64,000 nucleotides of DNA from Botryosphaeria dothidea (taxonomy: Eukaryota; Ascomycota; Dothideomycetes; Botryosphaeriales; Botryosphaeriaceae), in NCBI GenBank assembly GCA_011503125.2, contig WWBZ02000033.1, forward strand, positions 3,100,001 to 3,164,000. Direction: 5' to 3'. The notes below the pieces were generated by a model that ran no database searches, was not told the DNA's origin, and saw only the letters and a list, made by a program, of their open reading frames with translations. Position 1 is the first letter of the stretch. Each line of letters opens with the position of its first letter. Position numbers and translations under genes: made by a program. Shown piece after piece: positions 35,834-47,220 of the stretch.

Positions 35834-36197
35834 TATGGCGGCTGTGCGGGCAAATTGGCACGAGAGGACGGCGACTTTATGCCAGAGGTTACCGCGGGCG
35901 GGCGTTGCGTACTAATAGACGTCGTCTTACAGGCGCGGGTTGACCCCGCGATCGACCAGCCCCCGCATCGACGACGTCGGCGTTGGCAGTCGGTAGGTGC
36001 AGCAGCGGTGGGACTGAGTTATATCCGACATGAGATGACCAATTGCTGATGAATGCAGCATGGTGATTTTCTATCCAGCATGGAAGCGACGCAGGGACAG
36101 CTCGGGCGAGAACCCCACCTTCCTCTCTCTCCCCGCCGCCGCTGTATCTCCATCATCGGCATGACCATCATCCCACATCCTCCACTTCCCGACCCCG
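35834..36197 (-). promoter_or_regulatory. Upstream region of the dioxygenase gene
   Basis: 364 bp between qutE and the dioxygenase start; it holds the dioxygenase promoter. No site recognised. Confidence 0.45.
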
Positions 36198-36656
36198 TCA
36201 CAGCTGCGCCTGCGCTCGGACTTTGAGGTGCTTGGCCGCAAACTCAATGGCTGCCGTGTATCCGTACGTTCCCAGCCCACAGATCACCGCTTCGGCCTTG
36301 TCGCTCAGGTAGCTGTGGTGCCGGAACGCCTCGCGCTTGTGGATGTTGGTGACGTGCACCTCGACGAAGGGGATGTCGACGCCGAGCAGAGCATCGCGCA
36401 CCGCTACGCTGGTGTGTGTGAAGGCGCCCGGGTTGATGACGATGGCTTCCACCTTGCCACGCGCCTCGTGGATCCGGTCCAGGATTGCTCCCTCCCAGTT
36501 CGACTGGTAGTCCTCGAGCTCGATCCCCAGCCCTGCCGTCTGTTGTCTGGCCTGCTCCACCACCATCTGCAGTGTTGTCGCCCCGTAGAGATGCGGTTCG
36601 CGCGTGCCCAACAGGTTGAGGTTGGCGCCGTTGATGAGGAGGATGCGTTTCGCCAT
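36198..36656 (-). CDS. qutE: Catabolic 3-dehydroquinate dehydratase, type II
   Basis: Interconverts 3-dehydroquinate and 3-dehydroshikimate in quinate breakdown. Single exon, 152 aa, typical of the family. The start [21 protein letters not shown] is the type II signature with the catalytic Arg; YGATTL holds the active-site Tyr on the lid. [16 protein letters not shown] supplies the Asn and substrate contacts, and [17 protein letters not shown] the catalytic His and Arg. A longer frame begins upstream, but the ATG at 36656 gives the conserved N-terminus. It is divergent from qutG. Confidence 0.96.
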   Translation of the reverse strand: MAKRILLINGANLNLLGTREPHLYGATTLQMVVEQARQQTAGLGIELEDYQSNWEGAILDRIHEARGKVEAIVINPGAFTHTSVAVRDALLGVDIPFVEVHVTNIHKREAFRHHSYLSDKAEAVICGLGTYGYTAAIEFAAKHLKVRAQAQL

Positions 36657-37196
36657 TGGGGAGTGCTGTTGGCCTGAAGCTCGGTGGGTGTGTCTGCTGC
36701 GCTTGAGTGATTGGGACAGTGCGAGAAGTTCAGTGTCATAAGGCCCGAGCACTGAGGCCGATGATGCACGGCGCCCTGCCGCGAATCATCTGCCCCAGGT
36801 CTGCGGAGAAAGCGCCCGGCTAAAGACTCTTCCGCCCACCGCACTCCCCCCTCCTCGGCTTAACAAACGCACAATGGTTGCAGAGAACAAGTGAACTCGA
36901 ACACCATGGGCGGCAGCTCCTTGTCGACTATCCGCGCTTTTGAGCACAAGCTTGCTATACAGAAACGAAGGAATGCCACGAAAATGCGGAAGAAGTCCCG
37001 CACAAACATTCGGGCGAAATTGCGCAAGGACACTGTGGGGGAGTGTCGGCTTTCTACGGCATATGGAGACCGGTCATTCTCCCAGAGCCGTCGTCCCCTT
37101 GTCTTCTCCAGATAACAGCGGCTGTTCGTGTCATCCTCAACCAACAGACCACCCCCTCTGCCGTCTGCCATCTGAACCCATTGAGCTGCCACAATC
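36657..37196. promoter_or_regulatory. Divergent promoter qutE / qutG
   Basis: 540 bp between divergent starts. I did not see a full copy of the Aspergillus QutA-type palindrome (GGATAA...TTATCC). Confidence 0.45.
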
Positions 37197-39021
37197 ATGC
37201 CCGCCAACCTCTCCGCACAAGAGCTGGACGACATCTACTCGTTCGCCGTCCAGCTCGGCAAGGATGCTGGTAAGATGCTGCTCGATGCCGCCATGCTGAG
37301 GTGTCAAGGCGGCAAGCGGGATGAGACTGCCCACGTGGAGAAAATGAACGCTGTTGATCTTGTTACCCAAACCGATGAAGGTAAGATCCCTGTTGCCCGC
37401 CTTGGCCTAGCCAGTTGGATATGGCACGTGGAGCTTTGTCCTTCTTCGGATGAAGAGGCTGTCCCTTCAATTAGCTTGCCCCTCATTGGTCCGGTTCCCA
37501 ATCCGTGCTGCAGCTTGAGGAGAGGGCCACGAGCCAATCCGAGCCACTGTGCAATACGATGCCCTGCTCCATCACCGTTACAGCAGCCCGTGCTGTATCA
37601 GAGTACATGATACTGAGCAGTCTGTACAGATGTCGAGACTTTCGTCAAGAACAGCATCACCACGCGATTTCCCTCTCACAAGTCAGTATACATCCACCTG
37701 AGAACGAATCTCTTTCTCCCACTTACATTGCTCTTAGATTCATTGGCGAAGAGACATATTCGAAGGGTTCTTCAAAGGACTACCTTGTCAATGAAGAGCC
37801 CACCTGGATTGTGGATCCGCTCGATGGTGAATATCTCTTGTCAGTCTCTACTCACTATCAGCCAACTGACAGTCATCTCACGCAGGAACTGTAAACTACA
37901 TCCATCTATTCCCCATGTTCTGCGTCTCCATTGCCTTTGTCCACGACCATGTGCCCACCATCGGCGTCATCTACGCCCCCTTCCTCAATCAGCTGTTCAC
38001 CGCCTGCCGCGGCCGTGGGTCCTGGCTCAACGAGACCCAACAACTGCCGCTCATCCGCAACCCCATTGCTCCGATGCCCGCAAAGTCTCCTTCGGGATGT
38101 GTGTTCAGCTGCGAGTGGGGAAAAGACCGACGAGACAGGCCTGATGGTAACATGCACAGGAAGGTTGAGAGCTTCGTGAACATGGCGGCCGAGGTTGGTG
38201 GAAGAGATGGGAAGGGTGGAATGGTGCATGGCATGCGAAGCCTAGGAAGGTGAGTCTTCTCTCTCGTTCCTTCTCTTTCTCGCTTGCAGAACTTCTTTCT
38301 TCGATGCAGCTGTTCGAAAAAGGGGCATCTCCGGACAAGGAGGGAATAAATGAGACGGGGAGGAGGAAAATGATCTTTGCTGACACGGAGAACCTCAATG
38401 CAGCGCCACTCTTGACCTCGCATACACTGCCATGGGCTCGTTCGACATCTGGTGGGAGGGCGGGTGTTGGGAATGGGACGTCGCCGCAGGCATTTGCATC
38501 TTGCAGGAAGCCGGAGGACTGGTCACTACCGCCAACCCGCCTGAGGATCCCGCTACCGCCCCCATCGAGGATGTCAGGCTCGGGTCTCGGCTTTATCTTG
38601 CAATCCGGTGAGTTCTTCCCTCCAATCTATCCAAAGACTGTTCCCGGCTTGTCGTGGCGTTTCACGTGGTGTGGAGGCGGAGATGGTGTGGGGTCAGGCG
38701 GGGATGGTGCGTAGACAAGGGCCAATGTGTAAAGGTTTATCCGTTACGGACTGCCTTGCTTGCTTTGCGCACTCCTTCCCGCTGGGCGCCTTGTCTGGTC
38801 CGCTGTTTCTGCTCGCCCTGGTTTGCCATGCCATGCCCCGGAAGACAGTTGTTGAGAGTGCGGAATGGTCTCCAAAGGCCGATCTCGCTGACGCTTAGAT
38901 CGACGTTAGACCTACCGGGGCTTCCGAGACGGGCGAGAGTGGTAGAGAGGGTCAGGAACGGACGGTCAGGGAGGTTTGGCGGAGGGTGAGGCACTTGGAC
39001 TACACCAGACCTGGTGCGTGA
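37197..39021 (+). CDS. qutG: QutG, inositol-monophosphatase-like quinate-cluster protein
   Basis: Exons 37197-37380, 37630-37681, 37738-37826, 37886-38249, 38404-38607 and 38910-39021 give 334 aa. IMPase-fold motifs are complete: IGEETY (metal ligands), WIVDPLDGTVNY (motif 1, formed across the third intron) and WEWDVAAGICILQEAGG (motif 2). The protein should bind Mg2+ and may dephosphorylate a sugar or cyclitol phosphate; its role in quinate use is not established in the family. The last intron (302 nt) uses the acceptor at 38909; one 10 nt earlier would break the frame. The C-terminus TVREVWRRVRHLDYTRP fits the family. Confidence 0.9.
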
Positions 39022-39447
39022 TAAGACATATGGAGTGCTCTGCTACGTGTGTCATTTGAGAAATGCTTGTAGAAAAAAATGAAAATTCTATCTGAACATG
39101 CCCATTCTATCTTTATCGAGTGTACTCTGGCCGTTACGGTTCTTCTCGTGATACTGCCGCTCTACCAGGTTGCCTCTATGCTGAACATGAGCGCCGCTCT
39201 CCTTTCTCAACGCAATTACCGCTAGTCTGAAAGGCACATGGCAAGTCAGCCGCAATAGTGATGGTCCCGACGCATCCTCAAGACTCCACTCCTGCGGCTA
39301 ATACGATCGAGTCCAATGGCCAGGCTGGTCTCGGCCGACGTCTGCTATGCCTCATCGGCCCCCTTTCCCAGACAGCACTGACCCAAACATGACATCCAAT
39401 AGCTCCAATCCGCACCATTCTCCACTTTGCCGAACGCCTCGATGGAA
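39022..39447. other. Convergent intergenic qutG / qutB
   Basis: 426 bp with no recognised gene; 3' UTRs of the two convergent genes. Confidence 0.5.
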
Positions 39448-40695
39448 TTAGTGGGCCTGGCCATTGGTCGGATGGCCGTTTGCCAACTTGTTCGTCTCGG
39501 CCAGCTTGGCGGCGATAACCGCCTTGACCTTCTCCACCGGTAGTTCTGACACACCCTTGCCGGTCCAGTACTTATCCTGCACCGAAAGGGGAAAGTTAGC
39601 CGTCTGAGGCGTCTGAGGGGAAAAGTGCAAATCCGGGGAAGGGGGGGCAGGTTTGGAGGAGATATTCGGAGATAAGAGATGTCTCCATGCTCCTGGTTGG
39701 GAAGACACATTCATCTTCAAACAAACCTTCGAAATCATGTGGTTGGGTGTGGAGTGTGGTTTGAGAGAAGGGCTGCCACATACCTGCTCGAGACCCTGGT
39801 AAATCATCGCCTCAGTTCCCAGGATAACCTCCCAACCAGCCTTCTCCGCAATCTCTGCAATATCCGTCCAGGGAGACGGGTGGTAGCACATCTCAAGAAT
39901 GGCACCCTTGTGCTTCTTGTTCAGCATCGTCTCCAGCACTGCGCGCGCCTGGATCTCCTTGTCCGTCTTGGGCGGGAAATTGGGCACGCACGCAACCACG
40001 GCACCAGGGGCATCCAGCGCCTGCGCCTGCTCGACCGTCTTCACGTGGATGATGCCATCGCCAAAGCCGCGCGCCTTGCACTCGCTGACGACGGCCTCGA
40101 CTTCGGCATCGTCGCGGTTCACAACGTAGATGGAGGTGGCCTTCATCCACTTGCGCAGGGCGTACACTGCGGAGCGAGCGGCGCCACCGCCTCCGACGAT
40201 GAGACCAGGCCGGCCGTGGAAGCTCTGGTCGGCGTTGGACACGTTCTGGTAGAAAGCGTCGCGGATGCCGACCACGTCGGTGTTTGTGCCGGTGTAGATG
40301 CGTTTGCCGGTTTCCGGGTCGGTGCGGATGAAGAGCGTGTTGCAGGCGCCGACCTCGCGGCCTTCTTCGGTGATGTCGTCGAGGTGCTTTAGGATGGCTA
40401 CTTTGTGCGGCATTGTTACGGACGCGCCTGATGAGTGTCAGTGAACTACATTCTTTGCTTTGAGGTCTGCCGAGATCGGAACTCGAAGAGCTGCGGGCTT
40501 ACCGTAAAATCTGGGGTCTTTTATCCTCTCAAGGAAATCAAGCATATCTGTGGAGTCGAGGGGAAGTTGCTCCCAGTTCAGGCCAATGCCATCGTACACG
40601 GTCTGGTGAAGTAACGGTGACATGGAGTGCGCAATTGGATGTCCAAACAGGTATCCGACGCGCTCGCGATCGGGAGACGGGACGGTAATGGTCAT
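39448..40695 (-). CDS. qutB: Quinate/shikimate dehydrogenase
   Basis: Oxidises quinate to 3-dehydroquinate (and shikimate to 3-dehydroshikimate) with NAD(P)+. Exons 40695-40503, 40427-39784 and 39576-39448 give 321 aa. The N-terminal substrate domain shows [18 protein letters not shown] and VTMPHK with the catalytic Lys, formed across the first intron, then GACNT and [13 protein letters not shown] with the catalytic Asp. The nucleotide fold has [13 protein letters not shown]. The last exon adds the short Lys/Ala-rich tail. It is divergent from qutD, so uptake and first oxidation share a promoter region. Confidence 0.95.
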
Positions 40696-41522
40696 GGTGG
40701 CGCGAGGTAGGGAAAATACAATAGACTGAAAAGGTATGAAGAATGCGAGAGTGGTTTGGTCCAAGGAGGAGGCGTATAGCACAGGTTAGATCAGTTCAAT
40801 GCGTTGGAAACAGGACAAGGCGGATTGAAATCTAGAGAGTCAGTGGAAGAGAGAAGAGCCGGGAGTTGAAAGTGCGGCAGTCTGCTATACGCAATGGCAG
40901 GGCTTCTCCACACTTCCGAACGGACGCGCAGGCCTCGGAAGCTGTCGTGCAGGGCAATTCGGCTTACGCTCTAGTCGCACATCCGAGCACAGAAATGCGG
41001 ACTGAGGGCAGGGAGTGGCGTCGACGAACGGGCTGGCAGCGTGGGGGATGCGTAAAGATTCATCCATCGGCACTTCCCAGCCAGTGTGGAGCGGCGAAAT
41101 AAGTCTTTTGCAACCGAACGCTGGCCGGACGCCCGACGACAGGGGCGCCAATCGACGCGGGCCCCAGTGGCCTTGCAGCCAGGCCCGTCTAGCGCCAGAA
41201 ACGCCTCGAGGAAGTTTTCTCTTCCCCACAACCCAACGCCTCGGATAGCCTGCCAGTCCCCAGATCCGGGGACGCGTCCTGGTCGGCCACCATGCATCTT
41301 GGCCTCCTGGCGCCCACTGCGCCCACACACTGATAAATAGTCCTCCCTCACTCCCCTGCTCCAGCTCCATCCCCCTCTCCATCTCCACTCGCCTCTTCCC
41401 ACCTCTCAACCCATTGCCGGAAGCGGTTGAAGAGTTTTCTCCGTCTTCGGCCTCCTCCCCGCCTGCCATCCCGTCCCGTCTTCGAAGTCACCTCTTCATC
41501 TTGGGCCATTCCTCCGGCCATC
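40696..41522. promoter_or_regulatory. Divergent promoter qutB / qutD
   Basis: 827 bp. On the qutD side, TGATAAATAG at 41331-41340, followed by a CT-rich stretch, could be a TATA-like element. No other site recognised. Confidence 0.45.
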
Positions 41523-43424
41523 ATGGGTGTCCTCTCGCTCGTCGAGGACAGGCCGACGCCTAAGGCCGTCTACAATTGGCGCGTCTACGCCTGTGCCATC
41601 ATCGCCTCGTTTGCCTCCTGCACCATTGGCTATGACAGTGCTTTCATTGGCACCACTCTCTCCCTCCCCTCCTTCGTGGATGAGTTCAAGTTTGAGGACA
41701 TGAGCGCATCGCATCTCGCTCTCGTCAAGGCCAACATCGTCTCGGTTTACCAGGCCGGCGCCTTCTTCGGCTCCCTCTTCGCCTACGTCAGCAGCTTCTT
41801 CTTTGGCCGCAAAATCTCGCTGCAGATATTCTCCCTCGTCTTCATCCTCGGTGCCGGCCTGATGTTGGGCGCGAATGGTGATCGCGGCCTCGGTCTCATC
41901 ATCGGTGGCCGTGTCCTCGCCGGCATCGGCGTTGGTGGTGCTTCCAACATGACCCCGATCTACATCGCCGAGCTCGCCCCGCCTGCAGTCCGTGGTCGCC
42001 TCGTTGGTATCTATGAAGCTGGCTGGCAGATTGGTGGCCTCGTCGGCTTCTGGATCAACTATGGACTTGACGAGACCATGGCCCCGAGCCACAAGCAATG
42101 GCTCATCCCATTCGCCGTCCAGTTGATCCCCGCCGGACTTCTGCTTGTTGGAGCTTTCTGGATCAAGGAGTCTCCTCGCTGGCTGTTCCAGAAGGGAAGA
42201 CGCGAAGAGGCCATGCGCAATCTCTGCTGGATCAGGAATCTGCCTGCGGACGATATCTACATGGTCGAAGAAGTTGCCTTCATCGATGCTGCACTCGAGG
42301 AGCAGCGTTCTACCATCGGCATTGGCTTTTGGAAGCCCTTCCAGGTAAGATTAGCATTTTCTTGTGGCGTAGAAGCTTGTCCGGTGGTCGTTCTCCTTTC
42401 ATGCCGCTAACCGCAACAACCATAGGCGGTCGGTCGTTCGCCCAAGATCCAGTGGCGCTTCTTCCTTGGAGGAATGCTCTTCCTCTGGCAAAATGGTAGC
42501 GGAATTAACGCCATCAATTACTATTCTCCAACGGTGTTCAAGTCCATCGGTCTGGATGGAACCAATGCGTCCTTCCTCACTACCGGAATTTTCGGCGTTG
42601 TGAAGACCGTTGTCACCTTCGTCTGGCTGTTCTTCCTCGTAAGTCAAGCTACTTTCATTATCCTTAAGGAAATATAGCGCTAATACCGACTCCTCCTTCA
42701 GGTTGAACAAGTTGGCCGTCGCATGATGCTGATGGTCGGCGCTCTGGGTGGATCAGTTTGCATGTGGTTCATTGGAGCTTACATTAAGTTCGCTGGTGTC
42801 AATTCCAGTTCTGCTTCTGCCAATGCAGGCAAGGGCCTCAGCGGCGGCGGCATTGCGGCCATGTTTTTCTTTTATTTGTGGACTGCGTTCTACACTCCGT
42901 CGTGGGTAAGTTTTCAAAATTCCACCAACCACCCAAACCTCCACCACCCCCCATCGTCCCCCATCGTCCCCCATCGTCCCCCACAACCTTCTATACGCTT
43001 TCTCGTGCTAATACCCTCGCGGAATGGAACGCCTTGGGTGGTGAATAGCGAGATGTTCGACACAAATACGCGTTCTTTGGGTCAAGCATCGGCCGCGGCG
43101 AATAATTGGTTTTGGAATTTCATTATCAGCCGGTTTACGCCCCAGATGTTTTTGAAGATGGAATACGGCGTATATTTCTTCTTCGCCTCCCTCATGATCT
43201 TCTCCGCCATCTTTGTCTTCTTCCTTCTTCCCGAAACGAAGAGTGTTCCGCTCGAGTCCATGGACAGATTGTTCGAGATCAAGCCCGCTGGCAAAGCGAA
43301 CAAGATTGTTATCGCAGAACTGAGGGAGCAGGAAGAGAACTTCAGGCACGATGCAGAGGGTGCTGGGCTTACTGCTCAGAAGACAAAGGAGGAGTACATC
43401 GAGAAGGTGGACAGTAACGTTTAA
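41523..43424 (+). CDS. qutD: Quinate permease QutD
   Basis: 12-TMS sugar-porter-family symporter that imports quinate. Exons 41523-42344, 42426-42638, 42702-42905 and probably 43023-43424. Signatures: MGVLSLVEDRPTPKAVYNWR, GYDSAFIGTTLSLPSF, FFGRKISLQ, RVLAGIGVGGASNMTPIYIAE, PESPRW-type ESPRWLFQKGRR, NGSGINAINYYSPTVF and PETKSVPLESMD. Introns 1 and 2 are consensus. The third (42906-43022, 117 nt) has a good GTAAGT donor and a CTAAT branch, but the base pair before the family-conserved NGTPW is GG, not AG, and no other AG lies in the intron after its donor. It is a multiple of three and stop-free, so if retained it inserts 39 residues in frame between helices. Splice either way: 539 or 578 aa. 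Confidence 0.92.
42947..42982. repeat. Tandem repeat inside qutD intron 3
   Basis: Three to four copies of a 10-bp unit (CCCCATCGTC) in the candidate intron. Confidence 0.8.
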
Positions 43425-44018
43425 GGGGTAAAGGGGCTGGTTGATAAGCAGGGATGAAAGACGGAGATTCGTTGCCAACGAACTACTTGTTTAATTGTTT
43501 TGATTATGACTGTAAATGTTGTGGGCTATAATCCATGGCCCTTACGTTAGAGATACCTCCGCAACCCACAACTGCTGTGGTGGCGACATTATCAATATAT
43601 GACATTGCTAAGACCGCTCCCCTTGTTTCCTCTGCCATGACATCTACTAAAAAGGTCTTTCAGGCTTTTCGAATTACTGAAAATACGATACGTAATCATT
43701 CTATTGGAAGTTGAAGCATTCGTACCCATGCATATGTAATCGTACTTAATGAACACTAACGTCCGGACGAATGCTTCGATTCCCCACGAATACAATTAAC
43801 AAATGCAAGAGCACTTGCCTATTGGCGTCCGCAATATTTCCGTACAAACCAGCCTACATCAGCTAACATCTGTAAGTCTGGTTTGTTCAAACAAATTCTA
43901 TGCAAGTCTTCGTCCAGATAAATTTTGTCAACCTTCCATTTGATCTATCCCACAAATGCTACTACCTCATATTTTGGAATCTATTCAGCCGTTATCTTCA
44001 TTATATCCACCGCTCACT
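43425..44018. other. AT-rich intergenic, qutD 3' side
   Basis: About 600 bp with low GC compared with the cluster; no gene seen. It leads into the GATA repeat and the LINE. Confidence 0.5.
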
Positions 44019-44034
44019 GATAGATAGATAGATA
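44019..44034. repeat. (GATA)4, possible LINE 3' tail
   Basis: Four GATA units about 200 bp beyond the LINE stop codon. A simple-repeat tail is common at non-LTR 3' ends, so this may mark the element's end. Confidence 0.45.
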
Positions 44035-44238
44035 AATTCATTTTCTTCCCGATATAGCTCCCTTTTGGGTCCATGCGGGGTAGGCTATCTGCGATATTTT
44101 ACACGAGGGGAAAAACCCGGTCTTCTAGGTGGAAAACCCCTCCTTTCTTCTTAGGTTAGTTGCCCCTACTTATTCCGTTTTCCCTGCTTACCGGTAGAAG
44201 CTGCCATAACAGCCCTATATTAGCTAGGTATTAGCCTT

Positions 44239-47220
44239 TTAGCTCTCTCTTTCTCCTGTGCCCTGGTGCTGGTCTTCTTGGCCAAGGTGCTGGTCTTCCT
44301 GGCCAAGGTCCTGGTCCTCCTGGCTACAATCCTGGTCCTCCTAGTAGTTCTCCTGGTGGACCTCCTGGGCCTCCTCGTCCATCTCTCTTGCTAAACTGAA
44401 TTGATTTAGCAGCCCTAGACGTAGAAACCACTTTGTTGCTGCTTGGACCCCTTTCCTTGTTAATAGGAGGGTATGGTAGTCTATAGTTTCTGCTAGTTGG
44501 AGCATCTGTGCTCTGCCTTCTTGGAATTGGGGACAGAATAGGAGAATATGCTTTGGTATTTGCCTGTGCTAACCACATGGGCAGGCTGGGCTAGGGTAGC
44601 CTAGTACCTTACGCCTAGAGAGAAAGTCTTCAAGGCTAATGTGTTCTGTTCGTAGTAGGGTAAGGAGGGTGCTTTGTGGTTTGGTAAGTTCACTGTGGAG
44701 CTGCCTGATTTTTGGGTTCCAGGATGTGCCTTGGGCTACTGGCTTGTCTCTCCTTTCCTGTCTTGTTTTCTCTGTCCACTTCTTCTTCCACAGCTCTCTG
44801 ATTGCCAAACGAAGCCTAGTTCGCTCTGGGAACTTTTGACTTGTAGGGGGGCAGCTGTTGAGAAGGGAGTCCAGTCTCCTCCTTAGTAGTATCCTCCTAG
44901 CTGGGCCAGAAGCTCCCTTAGCATTTAGTGTAGCCCTAGCAATCATCTTAATATCCCTGCATGTATTCTCAACCACTGTGGCTACTGGTCCCTTTTTGCT
45001 CCTGATTGTCTGTGCCAGTGTGAGCTCATCCATGTGGAGTGATAGGGGGGGGATCCCAGCCTCGTGTTCTAGTGTTTGGATAGGTGTTGACTTGTATGCT
45101 CCAGAGATGACACGTAGGCACTGGCTTTGAATCTTTTCCAGAGGTTTGGCTGCTATCTTTCTCCCTTCTGGGGTTCCTTCTGGGGTGTGCCACACCCCAC
45201 AGCCATAGGTAAGAACTGGTCTTACTACTGCAGTGTAGATGTGGCGTGCCTTTATAAAGGAGGCTCCCCAGGTAGATGCTGCAAGTCTGGAGAGAGAGGT
45301 GCATTGCTTTGTTGCCTTAGCATTGGTCTCCCTGATATGGGGTCCCCACCTGAGCTTGCTATCTATATGGATGCTAAGGATCTTAACCTGTGGCTCAGGG
45401 TTGCCTCTAAAGCCAGGGATTTGAATCCTAGCCTCTATGTTGAATCTTCGTAGCCTTCTGGTAAAGTGGATAAGGTGGTACTTGTCTGGGGAAAATGTAG
45501 AGCCATAGGTGGCTGCCCACTGCTCACAAGTGTTGTTGGCCTCCTCTAGTACTCTACAGTTTTGTTCTGTTAACCTACTAAAGGTAAGGATATTAGTGTC
45601 ATCTACAAAGCCTAGGGGGAAGGTACTTCCCCTTTTAAGCTCTATAAGAAGGTTAGAGGCAAAGTAGAGGTAGAGGATTGGTGAGAGTGAGGATCCCTGA
45701 GGGATCCCAGTGGGGGTTGGAATCTGTTGGCTGGTGTAACCACCAAAGGAGAGCTGTGTAGACCTACCCTGTAGGAAGGAGTGAGTAAATCTTTCCACCT
45801 AGCTTGGTAGCCTTGCTGCTTTCATGTTGTGGAGGAGCCTCTTATGGGATACATGGTCATAGGCTCCTGAGATGTCTAAGCTCAGTACCGAGGCTACAAG
45901 GCCTGGATCCTGTGCCCAGACGGTGTGTATCTGTTCAGTAAGGAGTTCCAGAGCCGTAGCTGCTGATCTGTTCCTTCTAGCTCCCATCTGGAAGTCTGGG
46001 AGCAGGCTGTGGGTCTCAGTGGCCTGGGAGATTCTGTCCGCCACAATCTTTTCAAGCAGTTTGCCCAGCGTGTTGATCAGTACAATTAGTCTAAAGGACT
46101 TGGCCTCAGTATAGTCATCCCTTTGTGGCTTCCTGAGTACTACCGTGATAGAACACTTAAACTATCTAGGGTGGTAGGAAAGTGCTAGGCACTGTTGGAA
46201 TAGCCTTGTAATGGGTTTACTTAGTACCTGAGCGCACTGCTTTAGGATCCTATTAATAATCTTGTCTGGCCCAGGGGCTTTGTCCGGGGAAAGCTTCTTG
46301 ATGGTATGGAGGACCTGCTCCTCAGTGAGGTCCTGTGGTATTTCTACTGGTGCTGGGTATGTAAACCCAGCCAGGTCTGAAAGGTTGGCATCCTTTGGGG
46401 TGGGGAAGAACTGGTTCCTGATGATTTCTGTCTTAGAGAGGGTATCATGGTGTAGCTGCCCATCTGGGCCCCTTAGGGGGGGAAACTGGGGTGGGGCTGG
46501 TGGCTCCAGCGCCCTTGTTCTTGCCCACTTAGAAAGCTTCCAGACTGTGCTTGGGTCTAAGGTAATTTTAGCTACTGTTGTGCGCCATGCCTTTATTCTA
46601 TCCTTTCTAATTTGCCTCTTTTTACTATTGGCTATGGCCTAGTAGGCAATCTAGTCCTCCTCTCTTCCTGTAGTAGTCCACTTCCTCCTGGCAGCCCTAG
46701 CTTGTTGAACTAGTATAGAGCTTTCATTTGTCCACTGCATGGATGCCCAGGGCGAGGGCCTTGCATTAGGGATAGTATCTTGGATGGTGTCTTGGATAGT
46801 CTTCTGAAGCTGCTCAGTAAAGTGGTTCAGGTCCTCTTCTATTGTTAGTGGGAGGCCCTCTAGGCCTTGGATCCTAGGCTGGAGTGTCCTGTTGACCTTT
46901 TCCCAGTCTGCTTTCTTCCACTAAGGTCTAGGGGAGGGTTGGGTTGCCAGGGTGGGGGAAGTGTCGAATGTGGTGAGGATAGGTAGGTGGTCAGAGGAGG
47001 ATTCTAGCTCTGGGGGGATTCTGCAGTATAAGATTCTCTCCTCCAGCCAGTGAGAGGTAAAGATAAGGTCCAGGGTGCTTTCACTGTTATTGGTCCTTCT
47101 AGTAATGGTTCCCCTGGGTAGTGCAAGATTGAGGTTGGCTGTTGTACGCTCACTGATATGCTGATACGTATTGATCAACTTCTTAACGTACCAAAAGGCC
47201 TAGTTATTATGAGGATGTCT
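44239..47220 (-). pseudogene. LINE ORF2 (endonuclease-reverse transcriptase) with in-frame TAGs
   Basis: One continuous frame from about 47220 to a TAA at 44239. Blocks: endonuclease LPRGTITRR, STLDLIF and SSDHLPIL; RT with KLSPDKAPGPDKI, FRLIVLINTLGKLLEKI, LSLDISGAYDHV, GIPQGSSLSPILYLYF and the catalytic FVDDTN; then the knuckle CPCG-H-HILLFC. No frameshift and no TGA or TAA occurs, yet eight TAG codons interrupt it (for example at HNN*AF, EED*IAY*, HPR*FK, LPS*VE, CPCG*H, ENY*ED), several at expected Trp positions. The C-terminus has four 21-bp repeats giving EDQ-type heptads. Confidence 0.85.
44265..44348. repeat. 21-bp tandem repeat in the LINE C-terminus
   Basis: Four imperfect copies of a 21-bp unit (GGTGCTGGTCTTCCTGGCCA plus A) encoding a Gln/Asp-rich heptad in the ORF2 frame. 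Confidence 0.75.

Larger units (their letters stand above)
44019..47220 (-). mobile_element. Non-LTR retrotransposon (LINE, Tad-like), 5'-truncated
   Basis: About 3.2 kb on the minus strand inside the qut cluster. It holds the end of an endonuclease domain, a reverse transcriptase and a C-terminal Cys/His knuckle, followed by a 3' region and a GATA tail. The 5' end breaks off inside the endonuclease at about 47220, the usual result of incomplete target-primed reverse transcription. Boundaries are approximate; I could not fix target-site duplications. Confidence 0.85.

Noticed and set aside
34800..35861. 353-aa Arg/His/Pro-rich minus-strand frame
   Set aside because: Alternate frame of the dioxygenase gene, with low-complexity composition and none of the iron ligands.
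34847..36049. 400-aa plus-strand frame
   Set aside because: Antisense to the dioxygenase; Val/Gly/Asp-rich without motifs.
36657..37196. QutA-type palindrome (GGATAA...TTATCC) in the qut promoters
   Set aside because: Looked for by eye in this and the other divergent promoters; no convincing full copy found. A pattern scan allowing GGRTAARYRYTTAYCC would decide it.
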